A stretch of DNA of 56,208 nt from Methylococcaceae bacterium. GTDB taxonomy: Bacteria; Pseudomonadota; Gammaproteobacteria; Methylococcales; Methylomonadaceae. Under the pieces are notes generated by a model, which was not told where the DNA came from, did not search any database, and saw only the letters and a program-made list of their open reading frames with translations. Where the stretch lies: positions 1-56,208 of the forward strand of contig DAOUSN010000011.1 in NCBI GenBank assembly GCA_030627205.1, in the 5' to 3' direction. The first letter of the stretch is position 1. Each line of letters opens with the position of its first letter. Shown here in pieces: positions 46,109 to 55,318 of this stretch. A program made the translations under genes and the position numbers.

Positions 46109-47427
46109 GCTAGTGGAATTTGTGCGGTAATTTTCATACCCTCATTAACATCAGATTGTATTTTAAAAACTCCCCCTAATAATTTAATTCGTTCTTCCAT
46201 GCCTAATAAACCAAAGCCTGAAGTAATCTTATTAAGATGACAGCCTTGACCATCATCAATAACCAACAAATACAACGTATCAGGATATAACATCTCAGGG
46301 GAATGCTTAATATCTAAACTAATAATCACGTGATTAGCCCGTGCGTGACGGATGATGTTGGTTAGACTTTCTTGAATAACTCTAAAAATTTGTATCATCA
46401 TGCTTCCATCTATCAAATCTACATCATTGTCACAATACAATCTAAAAGAAGTCGTAGTATTTTTAACCTCCCAGTGATAAATCAAATCTTCCAAAGTTGC
46501 TTTTAACCCTAATTCCGTTAATGACAACGGATGTAATTGTTTCATCATTGAACGAACAACCGTCATTAAATGATCGCAAATTTCACTAATAGAGGTTGTT
46601 ATTGTTTTTGTATCTGATTTCTCATGGGCAGCGGTTACTGCCATAACTTTGATAGCAGTGAGTGATTGCCCAAATTCATCATGTAATTCTTGAGATAGCC
46701 ATTGTCTTTCTTCTTCTTGAATGGCTAATGAATGTTGTGTTAGTGCGCGGTTTTGTTGCTGAGTTCGATCTAAAACAGCGCTCATGTTATTAATTGCAGT
46801 GGCTATATTATTATATTCTTCGGTAACAAAAACCGGTAATTTTTTTTGATAATTTCCCATTTCAATACCCTTAAGGTGTTCAATAATAGACTGAATTACT
46901 TGTAAAGTTTTATTAAAGACCAAATGAACGGCTAAAAAGGATAATAATACTAACAATAAAATAGTTGTAAAAAACGCGATGGTTTCATGCCAAACCTCAA
47001 TAACTTCATCCATTGGATTTGCCTTAATAACCAAAGTAAAAATATCATTATGAAGGGTTTTAATTTGATAATTTACTTTAGGGTATTGACTGACAACTAA
47101 ATTAACAAACCAATTTGGAGGGCGTTCATTTAGCGTTGTTAATTGAGACTGATGGCTAATATTAATCATTTCCCCTGAAGATTTTTTTAATTGAATTGTT
47201 AAATGTCGTGTTTGTTTTAAATGACTCAATTGAAACAACCAATCAATTTGATGAATTTTATTATCTGCAATGCCTAATTTAATTAATTGCAAGGCGAGAT
47301 TAATCGAAGAATCAACTTCTTTATTTATTGATTTTCGCGCCTGCCATAAACTAATGCTCCCACCAAGTAACAAGATGCACATAAAAATCAGTAAAATTCT
47401 CATACTTATTTGATAACGCAAACTCAT
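46105..47427 (-). CDS. Sensor histidine kinase, NarX/UhpB type (HisKA_3)
   Basis: The 440-residue membrane kinase has two membrane segments (residues 9-28 and 151-171) around a periplasmic sensor part of about 120 residues without a recognised domain. A HAMP linker follows (near 172-225), then a HisKA_3 dimerisation domain with H249 in SQELHDEFGQSLTAIK and an HATPase domain (N box IQESLTNIIRHA, DDGQG, GFGLLGMEERI). It is coupled to its response regulator by a 4-bp overlap and is divergent from the TonB-dependent receptor gene across 88 bp. Confidence 0.93.
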   Translation of the reverse strand: MSLRYQISMRILLIFMCILLLGGSISLWQARKSINKEVDSSINLALQLIKLGIADNKIHQIDWLFQLSHLKQTRHLTIQLKKSSGEMINISHQSQLTTLNERPPNWFVNLVVSQYPKVNYQIKTLHNDIFTLVIKANPMDEVIEVWHETIAFFTTILLLVLLSFLAVHLVFNKTLQVIQSIIEHLKGIEMGNYQKKLPVFVTEEYNNIATAINNMSAVLDRTQQQNRALTQHSLAIQEEERQWLSQELHDEFGQSLTAIKVMAVTAAHEKSDTKTITTSISEICDHLMTVVRSMMKQLHPLSLTELGLKATLEDLIYHWEVKNTTTSFRLYCDNDVDLIDGSMMIQIFRVIQESLTNIIRHARANHVIISLDIKHSPEMLYPDTLYLLVIDDGQGCHLNKITSGFGLLGMEERIKLLGGVFKIQSDVNEGMKITAQIPLA

Positions 47428-47515
47428 TAGGAGAAATTCCTTTTTTTGGTAACTGGGTTAATCATTTCTTAAAAAATGCTATCTTAACCTTTTTAAACAA
47501 TAATAGAAGGTTTTG

Positions 47516-49855
47516 ATGAAAAAAAATGGATTAAGTTGGTTTACTTTGCTACTTATTTTCTCAATGGAAACGGTGATTGCTGAAAAATCCTCTACTCAGT
47601 TAGATGATATAAATGTATTTGGGATTACTCCTTTAGCAGGTCATGGTGGTTTGCCGTTAGAGAAAATACCTATACCTATACAGATTGTTACCGCTGATGA
47701 ATTACAAAATGCACAAAGTATTTCCATTGCTGATTATATTAATCGCTATTTAGCTAGTGTTCATATTAATGAGGCTCAAAATAATCCATTACAACCAGAT
47801 ATTTATTATCGTGGTTTTGTTGCCTCACCTTTATTAGGTTTGCCACAAGGTTTATCGGTTTATCTTAATGGGGTTCGATTTAATGAACCTTTTGGTGATA
47901 CCGTAAACTGGGATTTAATTCCTCAAGGAGCTATAGACTCAATGAGTCTTATTCCAGGTTCTAATCCTTTGTTTGGTTTAAATACCCTTGGTGGGGCAAT
48001 TTCATTGCAAACCAAAACAGGATTTTCAGCTCCAGGTCATCAATTAGAAATATCAGGCGGTTCATGGGAACGCCATTCAGAAGAATTCACCAGTGGTTGG
48101 AATAATGGAACTTGGGGATATTTTATTGATTTACATCATTTTGAAGAAAATGGTTGGCGAGATTTTTCGCCTACAGAAGCTAATCAAGTATTAGGTACAT
48201 TAAGTTGGCGTGGTAATAGGGGAGAGCTTGATTTAACCATCGCCGCTAATGATAACAATATGCGTGGTAATGGGGCTGTTCCTATTCAACTTCATGAACA
48301 ACAACGTAAAGCGATTTTTACCCATCCAGATCAAACTATCACTCGGCTATTTTTTTCTGAACTTTCAGGGGTATTTGATTTAACCGATAGCATAGAATTT
48401 AGTGGTAATGTTTATTTTCGTCAGAATAGAATCAAATCATTTAATGGTGATGATAGTGATTTTGAACCTTGTTTTTTCGATGAGAATTTGATTTGTGATG
48501 AAAGCGATGAAACGGTAACTAACCTTAATGATAACGAAATTTTAACCACTGATGTTTATGGGGATAAAGATCCTGATGAGGTGCTTGGTGCAACTAACAA
48601 TACCAGTCAAACTCACATGCGAAGTGCAGGAGGAACATTACAAACACTTATTAGTAATAATTTATTTGGTCACGATAATAAGTTTATTTTTGGTATAGTC
48701 TATGATAATGCTAATGTACATTTTGAATCTGACACTCAATTAGGTTTGCTAACTGATAACCGTGGAGCAACATCAAGTAATGTTTTTGTCGAAGAGGCAC
48801 ATGTAAGATTAAATGCGTTAATAAAAACCTATGGAATTTATCTTAGCGAAAGTTTTTCAGTAACTGATGATTTAACGATTACCTTGGCTGGGCGTTATAA
48901 TCACAGTACAATAACGATGCAAAATCAATATATAGATGGTGTAGACAAGCTTAGTGGAAAGCATCGCTTTGATCGCTTTAATCCTTCCGCAGGGTTTACT
49001 TATCAGCTTATGGATAATTTAGGAATGTATGGAAATTACAGTGAGTCTTCTAGAATTCCAACGCCGATGGAATTAAGTTGTGCAGATGAAGATGATCCTT
49101 GTAAATTACCCAATGCATTTATTGCTGATCCACCTTTAAAACAAGTGGTCGCTAAAACTTGGGAAGCTGGTTTTAGAGGTAATTTAGATAATTTAATGAA
49201 CAAAGGCGATTTTAAATGGAATATCGGTTTTTTTCATACCACGAATCATGATGATATTATTTTCAATCGTGGGGGAACAAGCATTAGTGAAGGATTTTTT
49301 AGTAATATTGGTAAAACCTTACGCTATGGTGTTGAAGCAGGGTTTAGCACTCATGTTCCACAGTTATTTAGTGAGATAGATGATTGGCATTTCTCCACTA
49401 ACTACACCTATTTAAATGCGCGTTTTCAAGATGGTTTTACTATTCAAAACCCGCTGAATTTAGATGATGAAGAGGGTGTTAATGTTGAAAGAGGTGATCG
49501 TATTCCAGGGTTGCCAGAACATATTTACAAGGCTTCATTAGGAGTAGATTTATGGAAACGTTGGAGTATTAGTATTGACGGACAATATAGTGGAGAACAA
49601 TTTTTCAGAGGTGATGAGGCAAATGTTACAGCTCCTTTAGGTGGGTATTGGATTTTTAGTGCAAGAACAGAATTAAAAATTAATGATAATATTGCTTTTT
49701 TTGGACGGATTGATAATATTTTTGATCGTGATTATAAATCGTTTGGTGTTTATGGAGATGCGACTGAAGTGTTAGGTGATTCTTACAATGATGGACGTTT
49801 TGTTTCACCTGGAATGCCTAGAGCTGGATGGATAGGAATTAGAATTTCTATGTAA
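47516..49855 (+). CDS. TonB-dependent outer membrane receptor
   Basis: From the ATG at 47516 (GAAGG five bases before) the protein has 779 residues. A signal peptide (MKKNGLSWFTLLLIFSMETVIA) is followed by a plug domain (PIPIQIVTADELQNAQ, IYYRGFVASP, VRFNEPFGDTVNWDLIP, LFGLNTLGGAISLQTKTG). The rest is a 22-strand-type barrel with TonB-receptor loops (SESSRIPTPMELSC, IPGLPEHIYKASLGVD, and a C-terminal strand ending GWIGIRISM). An Asp/Glu-rich loop (DDSDFEPC and DEDDPC, with Cys) could bind metal at the surface. The ligand is unknown: siderophore, metal or other. A divergent two-component system may regulate it. Confidence 0.9.
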   Translation: MKKNGLSWFTLLLIFSMETVIAEKSSTQLDDINVFGITPLAGHGGLPLEKIPIPIQIVTADELQNAQSISIADYINRYLASVHINEAQNNPLQPDIYYRGFVASPLLGLPQGLSVYLNGVRFNEPFGDTVNWDLIPQGAIDSMSLIPGSNPLFGLNTLGGAISLQTKTGFSAPGHQLEISGGSWERHSEEFTSGWNNGTWGYFIDLHHFEENGWRDFSPTEANQVLGTLSWRGNRGELDLTIAANDNNMRGNGAVPIQLHEQQRKAIFTHPDQTITRLFFSELSGVFDLTDSIEFSGNVYFRQNRIKSFNGDDSDFEPCFFDENLICDESDETVTNLNDNEILTTDVYGDKDPDEVLGATNNTSQTHMRSAGGTLQTLISNNLFGHDNKFIFGIVYDNANVHFESDTQLGLLTDNRGATSSNVFVEEAHVRLNALIKTYGIYLSESFSVTDDLTITLAGRYNHSTITMQNQYIDGVDKLSGKHRFDRFNPSAGFTYQLMDNLGMYGNYSESSRIPTPMELSCADEDDPCKLPNAFIADPPLKQVVAKTWEAGFRGNLDNLMNKGDFKWNIGFFHTTNHDDIIFNRGGTSISEGFFSNIGKTLRYGVEAGFSTHVPQLFSEIDDWHFSTNYTYLNARFQDGFTIQNPLNLDDEEGVNVERGDRIPGLPEHIYKASLGVDLWKRWSISIDGQYSGEQFFRGDEANVTAPLGGYWIFSARTELKINDNIAFFGRIDNIFDRDYKSFGVYGDATEVLGDSYNDGRFVSPGMPRAGWIGIRISM

Positions 49856-49996
49856 AATGATTAAATATCAGTTATAAAACTATAAACTTAGGTGTGAAGA
49901 ATACGGCAATATTTGCGTTGATTTGGATAATTTTTAAGATGTTTTTTATGAAAAAATAACTTGACTTACTGTTATACTATGGTCTGGTTTTGAAAG

Positions 49997-50209
49997 TTAT
50001 ACACAGAATAGAAAAAAATATTTTTTAAACTGTCAAGAACCTTTCTAAACTAATTACTTTAAGATTTGTTTTTTATAAGCTATTGAAAGATAATGATATT
50101 TACCAGTAGATTATAAACTATACAAAGTAATAAAACTGTAATAAAAACCGTTACTTTGCATCTATTTGAAAAAGTTATCCACAGTGTTATCCACAGCTTC
50201 TGTGGATAA
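49997..50209. promoter_or_regulatory. Cluster of DnaA boxes upstream of priA (candidate origin or DnaA-controlled promoter)
   Basis: In the 425-bp gene-free stretch 49856-50280 there are three perfect TTATCCACA DnaA boxes: 50175-50183 and 50187-50195 (plus strand), and 50201-50209 (minus strand, TGTGGATAA). A TTATACACA box lies at 49997-50005. The last two perfect boxes form an 11-bp inverted repeat with a 3-base centre (50186-50210). An AT-rich 13-mer, GATTTGTTTTTTA (50063-50075), resembles the oriC unwinding repeats. This could be an origin of replication, or a DnaA-responsive control region for priA. Confidence 0.6.
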
Positions 50210-50280
50210 CTTTGATTAAGCTAATTCTAATAATGACTTAGATTGATTTTACTAAAGATAACCTACAAAATAGAGTCATT

Positions 50281-52497
50281 TTGAAGCACAAAAAATTTTT
50301 AATAGTTAGACTTGCTGTTCCTGTTATTTTAAATCAATTATTTGATTATCTTGTTCCAGAAACTATTTTATCTGCAGAAATAAAAATCGGACTTCGTGTT
50401 CTTGTGCCTTTTCGTCAGAAAGAAAAAGTAGCAATAATTATCGACATAACTACTGAAACTGAAATTAAAACTGAAAAATTAAAGGCCGTTATTAAGGTTT
50501 TAGATAAAACTTCATTGCTTAATAGTAAAGATAGAGAGTTATTACATTGGTTGTGTCATTATTATCATCATCCTATTGGTTATGTATTTTGTAATACCTT
50601 ACCTTCATTGTTAAAAAAAGGTAAGGAGGCGATTTTAAAAAAGGAGAATTTTTATTCACTAACCAAAGATGGTTTATTATTAGATGCTAGATCGCTGAAT
50701 CGCTCTCCTAAGCAACAGTTTTTTATAAAAAAATTGCAACAGGCTAAAGTAGTTCATGAGAAAACATTTAAATCATGGGATAAAAGCTGGAGGTCGGTTA
50801 AAACCGCCTTATTAAAAAAACAATGGTTAAAAATAGAGCAACGTTTTTTTACTGATTTTAATCCTATAACTCCATTAAAAGAGTTAGAATTAAAGTTAAA
50901 TAACTCGCAACAGCAAGCTGTTGATACTTTAAATAATGCTTTAGGTGATTTTAATGTTTTTTTATTAGAAGGCGTTACAGGGAGTGGTAAAACTGAGGTT
51001 TATATGCAGCTTATTACTAAAGTTTTAATAAAAAATCAGCAGGTAATGGTGTTATTGCCAGAAATTACTTTAACACCACAGCTAGCATCACGTTTTAAAT
51101 CACGTTTTTCTGTCCCTATTGTTATTTTTCATTCAAAACTTAGTGATAAACAACGACTTCAGTCATGGTTAGCCATGCAAATGGGCGAAGCCTATATTTT
51201 ATTGGGAACGCGTTCGGCATTATTTACTCCTTTCAAAAATATGGGGTTGTTAATTTTAGATGAAGAGCATGATAGCTCTTTTAAACAACAAGATAATTTA
51301 CGTTTTTCAACACGAGATGTAGCGGTGATGCGGGCTAAGTTATTAAATATTCCTATTTTGCTAGGGTCGGCAACGCCTTCTTTGGAATCATTGGCAAATG
51401 TTGAAAAAAAACGTTATCAGCTTTTACGTTTACCACAACGGGCAGGTGACGCTAAAGCTCCTGAATTAATAATTTTGGATATTAGAAATAAGCGAATGCA
51501 GCAGGGATTATCTACAGTTTTATTACAAAAGATTAACCAAACATTAAATAATAATGAACAAGTATTGATTTTTTTAAATCGGCGAGGTTTTGCACCGAGG
51601 CTTATGTGTTATGGCTGTGGTTGGGTCGCTCGCTGTTTATATTGTGAAGCTAATTTAGTAATTCATCAGCAACAAAATCAATTACGGTGTCATTATTGTC
51701 AACATCAGTATTTATTAATTAATACCTGCCCTGCATGTCAAAAACAGCCATTAAATCCGTTGGGATTAGGTACAGAACGCGTTGAACAGTTATTAAATAG
51801 TCTTTACCCTAATAAAACTATTATTCGCTTAGATGCTGAAACAACTAGAATTAAAGGACGTTTAGAGGGTTATTTAACCCAGATTAATCAAGGTGATGCT
51901 GATATTATTTTAGGAACGCAAATGTTGGCAAAAGGACATCATTTTCCAGAAGTTACCTTAGCAGTATTATTAGATATTGACAGTGGTTTGTTTAGTTTAG
52001 ATTTTAGAGCTGCTGAAAAATTAGCGCAATTAATTATTCAGGTTGCAGGCAGAGCAGGAAGAGGGAGTAAACTAGGGACGGTTATTTTACAAACCAGACA
52101 ACCAAGTCACCCATTATTAACCTTATTAGTTAAGCAAGATTACTCAAAATTTGCTAAAGAAGCATTGATTGAACGTAAATTGGCTCTATTACCGCCTTAT
52201 AGTTATCAGGCGTTATTGCGTGTTGAAGGTGATGATGAGATTGCACCTCAGAATTTTTTTAATGCGTTAAAACCGTTAACTGAAAAATATAATCAAGGAT
52301 TAGTTTTAGTTTTAGGTGCAGTTGCAGCTCCGATGCCGAAACGTGAAGGACGTTATCGCTTTCAATTATTATTTCAAAGTGAAAAGCGTATGGTTTTACA
52401 ACATTTTTTAACGCAATTGATGCCAGACATAAATAAACTTAAAGAAGCTATAAAAATACAATGGTCTTTAGATGTTGACCCTATTGATCTTTATTAA
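50281..52497 (+). CDS. priA: Primosomal protein N' (replication restart helicase PriA)
   Basis: PriA recognises stalled forks and loads the replisome for restart. It has 738 residues (E. coli 732). The N-terminal 3'-DNA-binding domain is seen in RLAVPVILNQLFDYLVP. Helicase motifs: Walker A LEGVTGSGKTEVYMQ; DEEH box LDEEHDSSFKQ; GSATPSLES; and QVAGRAGRG. Zinc ligands lie in CYGCGWVARCLYC and CHYC and CPAC (four pairs). Translation appears to start with TTG at 50281; an in-frame stop lies just upstream and no ATG or GTG suits the conserved N-terminus. A DnaA-box cluster lies 70-280 bp upstream. Confidence 0.96.
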   Translation: MKHKKFLIVRLAVPVILNQLFDYLVPETILSAEIKIGLRVLVPFRQKEKVAIIIDITTETEIKTEKLKAVIKVLDKTSLLNSKDRELLHWLCHYYHHPIGYVFCNTLPSLLKKGKEAILKKENFYSLTKDGLLLDARSLNRSPKQQFFIKKLQQAKVVHEKTFKSWDKSWRSVKTALLKKQWLKIEQRFFTDFNPITPLKELELKLNNSQQQAVDTLNNALGDFNVFLLEGVTGSGKTEVYMQLITKVLIKNQQVMVLLPEITLTPQLASRFKSRFSVPIVIFHSKLSDKQRLQSWLAMQMGEAYILLGTRSALFTPFKNMGLLILDEEHDSSFKQQDNLRFSTRDVAVMRAKLLNIPILLGSATPSLESLANVEKKRYQLLRLPQRAGDAKAPELIILDIRNKRMQQGLSTVLLQKINQTLNNNEQVLIFLNRRGFAPRLMCYGCGWVARCLYCEANLVIHQQQNQLRCHYCQHQYLLINTCPACQKQPLNPLGLGTERVEQLLNSLYPNKTIIRLDAETTRIKGRLEGYLTQINQGDADIILGTQMLAKGHHFPEVTLAVLLDIDSGLFSLDFRAAEKLAQLIIQVAGRAGRGSKLGTVILQTRQPSHPLLTLLVKQDYSKFAKEALIERKLALLPPYSYQALLRVEGDDEIAPQNFFNALKPLTEKYNQGLVLVLGAVAAPMPKREGRYRFQLLFQSEKRMVLQHFLTQLMPDINKLKEAIKIQWSLDVDPIDLY

Positions 52498-52527
52498 ATA
52501 TTAATTTTATATTTAGAGTTTTAAAAT

Positions 52528-52556
52528 ATACAGAAAAGGGGTTACCTTCTCTGTAT
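52528..52556. terminator. Bidirectional terminator between priA and pyk
   Basis: ATACAGAAAAGG (52528-52539) pairs with CCTTCTCTGTAT (52545-52556) with one mismatch and a five-base loop. It is flanked by TTTTAAAA on the left and ATTAAAA on the right, and lies between two convergent stop codons. Confidence 0.75.
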
Positions 52557-52565
52557 GATTAAAAG

Positions 52566-54011
52566 CTAAGGTGTTAGGCCTTCACCCACTGTAACCACTT
52601 TTAACGCATTTGTTCCGCCCACTTGTCCAGTCAAATCACCTTTGGTAATAATAAATTTATCCCCTTTTTCTGCTTGACCGAATTTTTTAAGCTCATCTAA
52701 AATCTCACGATTAACTTGCGCGTGATCTTGTTTTTCAAGCGTATAAAATACAGGAAAAACACCGCGATAAATCGTCATTCTACCTAAGGTTTTTTCACGA
52801 CCGCTAAAAGCAAAGATAGGAATTGCCGAGCTAATTCGTGACATCCATAAAGGGGTAGAGCCTGATTCTGTTAAAGAAACGATCCCTTTAATTTCACTGT
52901 GATTAGCCATATACATGGCTGACATGGCAATGGCTTCATCAACACGATCAAAGGTACACTCAATTCGATGTCCTGATTTACGAATTGTGGGTTGTTTTTC
53001 AGTTTCAATACAAACCCGTGACATAGCCTCTACTGTTTGAGCAGGATATTTTCCACTTGCTGTTTCTGCCGATAACATAATCGCATCTGTCCCGTCTAAT
53101 ACCGCATTAGCGACATCAAACACTTCTGCACGCGTTGGAATCGGGTTTTCAATCATGGATTCCATCATTTGCGTTGCCGTAATAACCGCACGATTTAACG
53201 CTCTTGAACGTTGAATTAGTTTTTTCTGTGCCGCTGGTAAATTAGCATCGCCAATTTCAACCCCTAAATCTCCTCGTGCAACCATAACTACATCAGAGGC
53301 TAAAATGATTTCATCCATTGCTTCCATTGCTTCTGCGCGTTCAACTTTAGCAACAATTCCTGCATAACAGCCTTCAGCGGCTAGTAAACGACGAGCTTGG
53401 TGTAGATCTTCCCCTGTACGCGGAAAAGAAACTGCAACAAAATCGGCATCAATGATTCCAATATGTTTAATATCTTCTTTGTCTTTATCTGTTAAGGCTG
53501 CTGCCGATAAACCTCCCCCTAAAAGATTAATTCCTTTATTATTAGATAAAGTTCCGCCGACAATCACGGTACAATTAACCCGTAAGTTCTCGTCAACGTT
53601 AATGACATCTAAGACAATTCGACCATCATCAAGTAATAACCGACTATCTGGCTTAACTTCACGCGCTAAAGGTTCATAAGTAATACCCACTTGAGCATTA
53701 TCACCATCATGAATATCTAGGTTGATATCTAGGGAAAATTTTTGCCCTATTTCTAGCCAGACTTTACCTTCAGTAAAACGTGCAATACGAATTTTAGGGC
53801 CTTGTAAATCAGCAAGAATACCCACACGACGACCAGTTTTTTTGCTTAATGCGCGTACTGCTTCGGCACGATCAATATGATCTTGAGCAACACCATGCGA
53901 AAAATTTAAACGCACCACATCAACACCAGCTTCAAATAAACTTTCTAACACACCAGGTTTATCGGTAGCAGGCCCAAGTGTTGCTAAAATTTTAGTTCTT
54001 CTTAATGACAT
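52566..54011 (-). CDS. pyk: Pyruvate kinase
   Basis: Pyruvate kinase makes pyruvate and ATP from phosphoenolpyruvate in the cytosol. The 481 residues match PykA-type enzymes (480). Motifs: [14 protein letters not shown] at the start; VRLNFSHG (substrate Arg/Asn/Ser); the active-site Lys/Glu region [30 protein letters not shown]; and ATQMMESM. The C-terminal domain has the [10 protein letters not shown] effector region. It lies nine bases after gap, a two-gene glycolytic operon. In methylotrophs it would serve pyruvate formation from C1-derived triose phosphate. Confidence 0.96.
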   Translation of the reverse strand: MSLRRTKILATLGPATDKPGVLESLFEAGVDVVRLNFSHGVAQDHIDRAEAVRALSKKTGRRVGILADLQGPKIRIARFTEGKVWLEIGQKFSLDINLDIHDGDNAQVGITYEPLAREVKPDSRLLLDDGRIVLDVINVDENLRVNCTVIVGGTLSNNKGINLLGGGLSAAALTDKDKEDIKHIGIIDADFVAVSFPRTGEDLHQARRLLAAEGCYAGIVAKVERAEAMEAMDEIILASDVVMVARGDLGVEIGDANLPAAQKKLIQRSRALNRAVITATQMMESMIENPIPTRAEVFDVANAVLDGTDAIMLSAETASGKYPAQTVEAMSRVCIETEKQPTIRKSGHRIECTFDRVDEAIAMSAMYMANHSEIKGIVSLTESGSTPLWMSRISSAIPIFAFSGREKTLGRMTIYRGVFPVFYTLEKQDHAQVNREILDELKKFGQAEKGDKFIITKGDLTGQVGGTNALKVVTVGEGLTP

Positions 54012-54019
54012 AATAGCCC

Positions 54020-55033
54020 TTATTTTGCATTCATTAATGCGACAGTCGTATCAAGCATACGATTAGAAAAACCCCATTCGTTATCATACCAAGAAAGCAC
54101 TTTAACGAAATTTCCAGAAGTCACTTTAGTTAAAGATGATTCATGAATAGAAGACGCTGGGTTATGGTTGAAATCCATAGAAACTAGAGGTTCTGTGTTA
54201 ATTTCTAACACCCCTTTTAATGAAGATTCAGCGGCTGATTTTAAAACTTGATTAACTTCTTCAACCGTTGTATTTCTTGAGGCTTGAAAACATAAATCAA
54301 CAATAGAAACATTGATAGTAGGCACACGCATCGCAAAGCCATCTAATTTACCAGCCATTTCAGGTAAAACCAAACCTACTGCCGCCGCTGCACCTGTTTT
54401 TGCAGGAATCATTGATTGAGTAGCAGAACGCGCACGACGTAAATCAGGGTGATAAACGTCTGTTAAAACTTGATCATTAGTATAAGAATGAATCGTAGTC
54501 ATCAAACCATGCTCAACCCCAATAGAGTCCATTAAAGGTTTAATCAAAGGTGCTAAACAGTTAGTGGTACAAGAGGCGTTAGAGATAACGGTATCAGAGG
54601 CTTTTAAGGTTTTATTATTAACCCCATAAACAATAGTTGCATCAATATCTGCGCCTCCAGGTGCAGAAATAATAACTTTTTTAGCTCCTGCTTTAAGATG
54701 CGCTGAAGCTTTAGCTTTACTGGCAAAAAAACCAGTACATTCATGAACTACTTCAACTCCTAATTCAGCCCAAGGGAGTTTTGAAGGATCTCTTTCAGAT
54801 AAAACTTTGATTTTGTCACCATTAACGATCATATAGTCACCCTCAACAGAAACTTCACCTGCAAAACGCCCATGAACTGTATCATATTTTGTTAGGTGTG
54901 CATTAGTTTCTGGCGCACCTAAATCATTGATGGCTACAATTTCGATTTCATTTGTACGACCTGCTTCATATAAGGCACGAACAATATTACGTCCAATACG
55001 ACCATACCCATTGATTGCAACTTTAATTGCCAT
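54020..55033 (-). CDS. gap: Glyceraldehyde-3-phosphate dehydrogenase, type I
   Basis: The enzyme interconverts glyceraldehyde-3-phosphate and 1,3-bisphosphoglycerate. It has 337 residues (E. coli GapA 331). The NAD-binding motif [14 protein letters not shown] is near the start, with the Asp in VAINDLG pointing to NAD preference. The catalytic Cys is C155 in [14 protein letters not shown], and the C-terminal [11 protein letters not shown] is conserved. The upstream intergenic region (55034-55318, 285 bp) is AT-rich and should hold the divergent gap and formate dehydrogenase promoters, but I see no strong hexamer pair. Confidence 0.97.
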   Translation of the reverse strand: MAIKVAINGYGRIGRNIVRALYEAGRTNEIEIVAINDLGAPETNAHLTKYDTVHGRFAGEVSVEGDYMIVNGDKIKVLSERDPSKLPWAELGVEVVHECTGFFASKAKASAHLKAGAKKVIISAPGGADIDATIVYGVNNKTLKASDTVISNASCTTNCLAPLIKPLMDSIGVEHGLMTTIHSYTNDQVLTDVYHPDLRRARSATQSMIPAKTGAAAAVGLVLPEMAGKLDGFAMRVPTINVSIVDLCFQASRNTTVEEVNQVLKSAAESSLKGVLEINTEPLVSMDFNHNPASSIHESSLTKVTSGNFVKVLSWYDNEWGFSNRMLDTTVALMNAK

Positions 55034-55318
55034 GTAAGTTTCTCCAAAAATATTATTAATAAAAATAAAATGTTAATACAGAACATTTTAATTTGATGAT
55101 TATAGCAAAATTAGTTAAATGATGCTATTTAGAATTAACGGTTAAATACATTATAAAATCGTAAAAATGAAAATAGATTATTCAGAATTATTAGTCGGTA
55201 AAGATTAATTTAAAAATTTAAATATGATTAATAGCTTAAGATTCTTAACGATTCCTGATAAAATTACTCAGTCATTATTTTTTGCAGATAGCCGACTTAT
55301 ACTTTGGAGGTATGGCGA

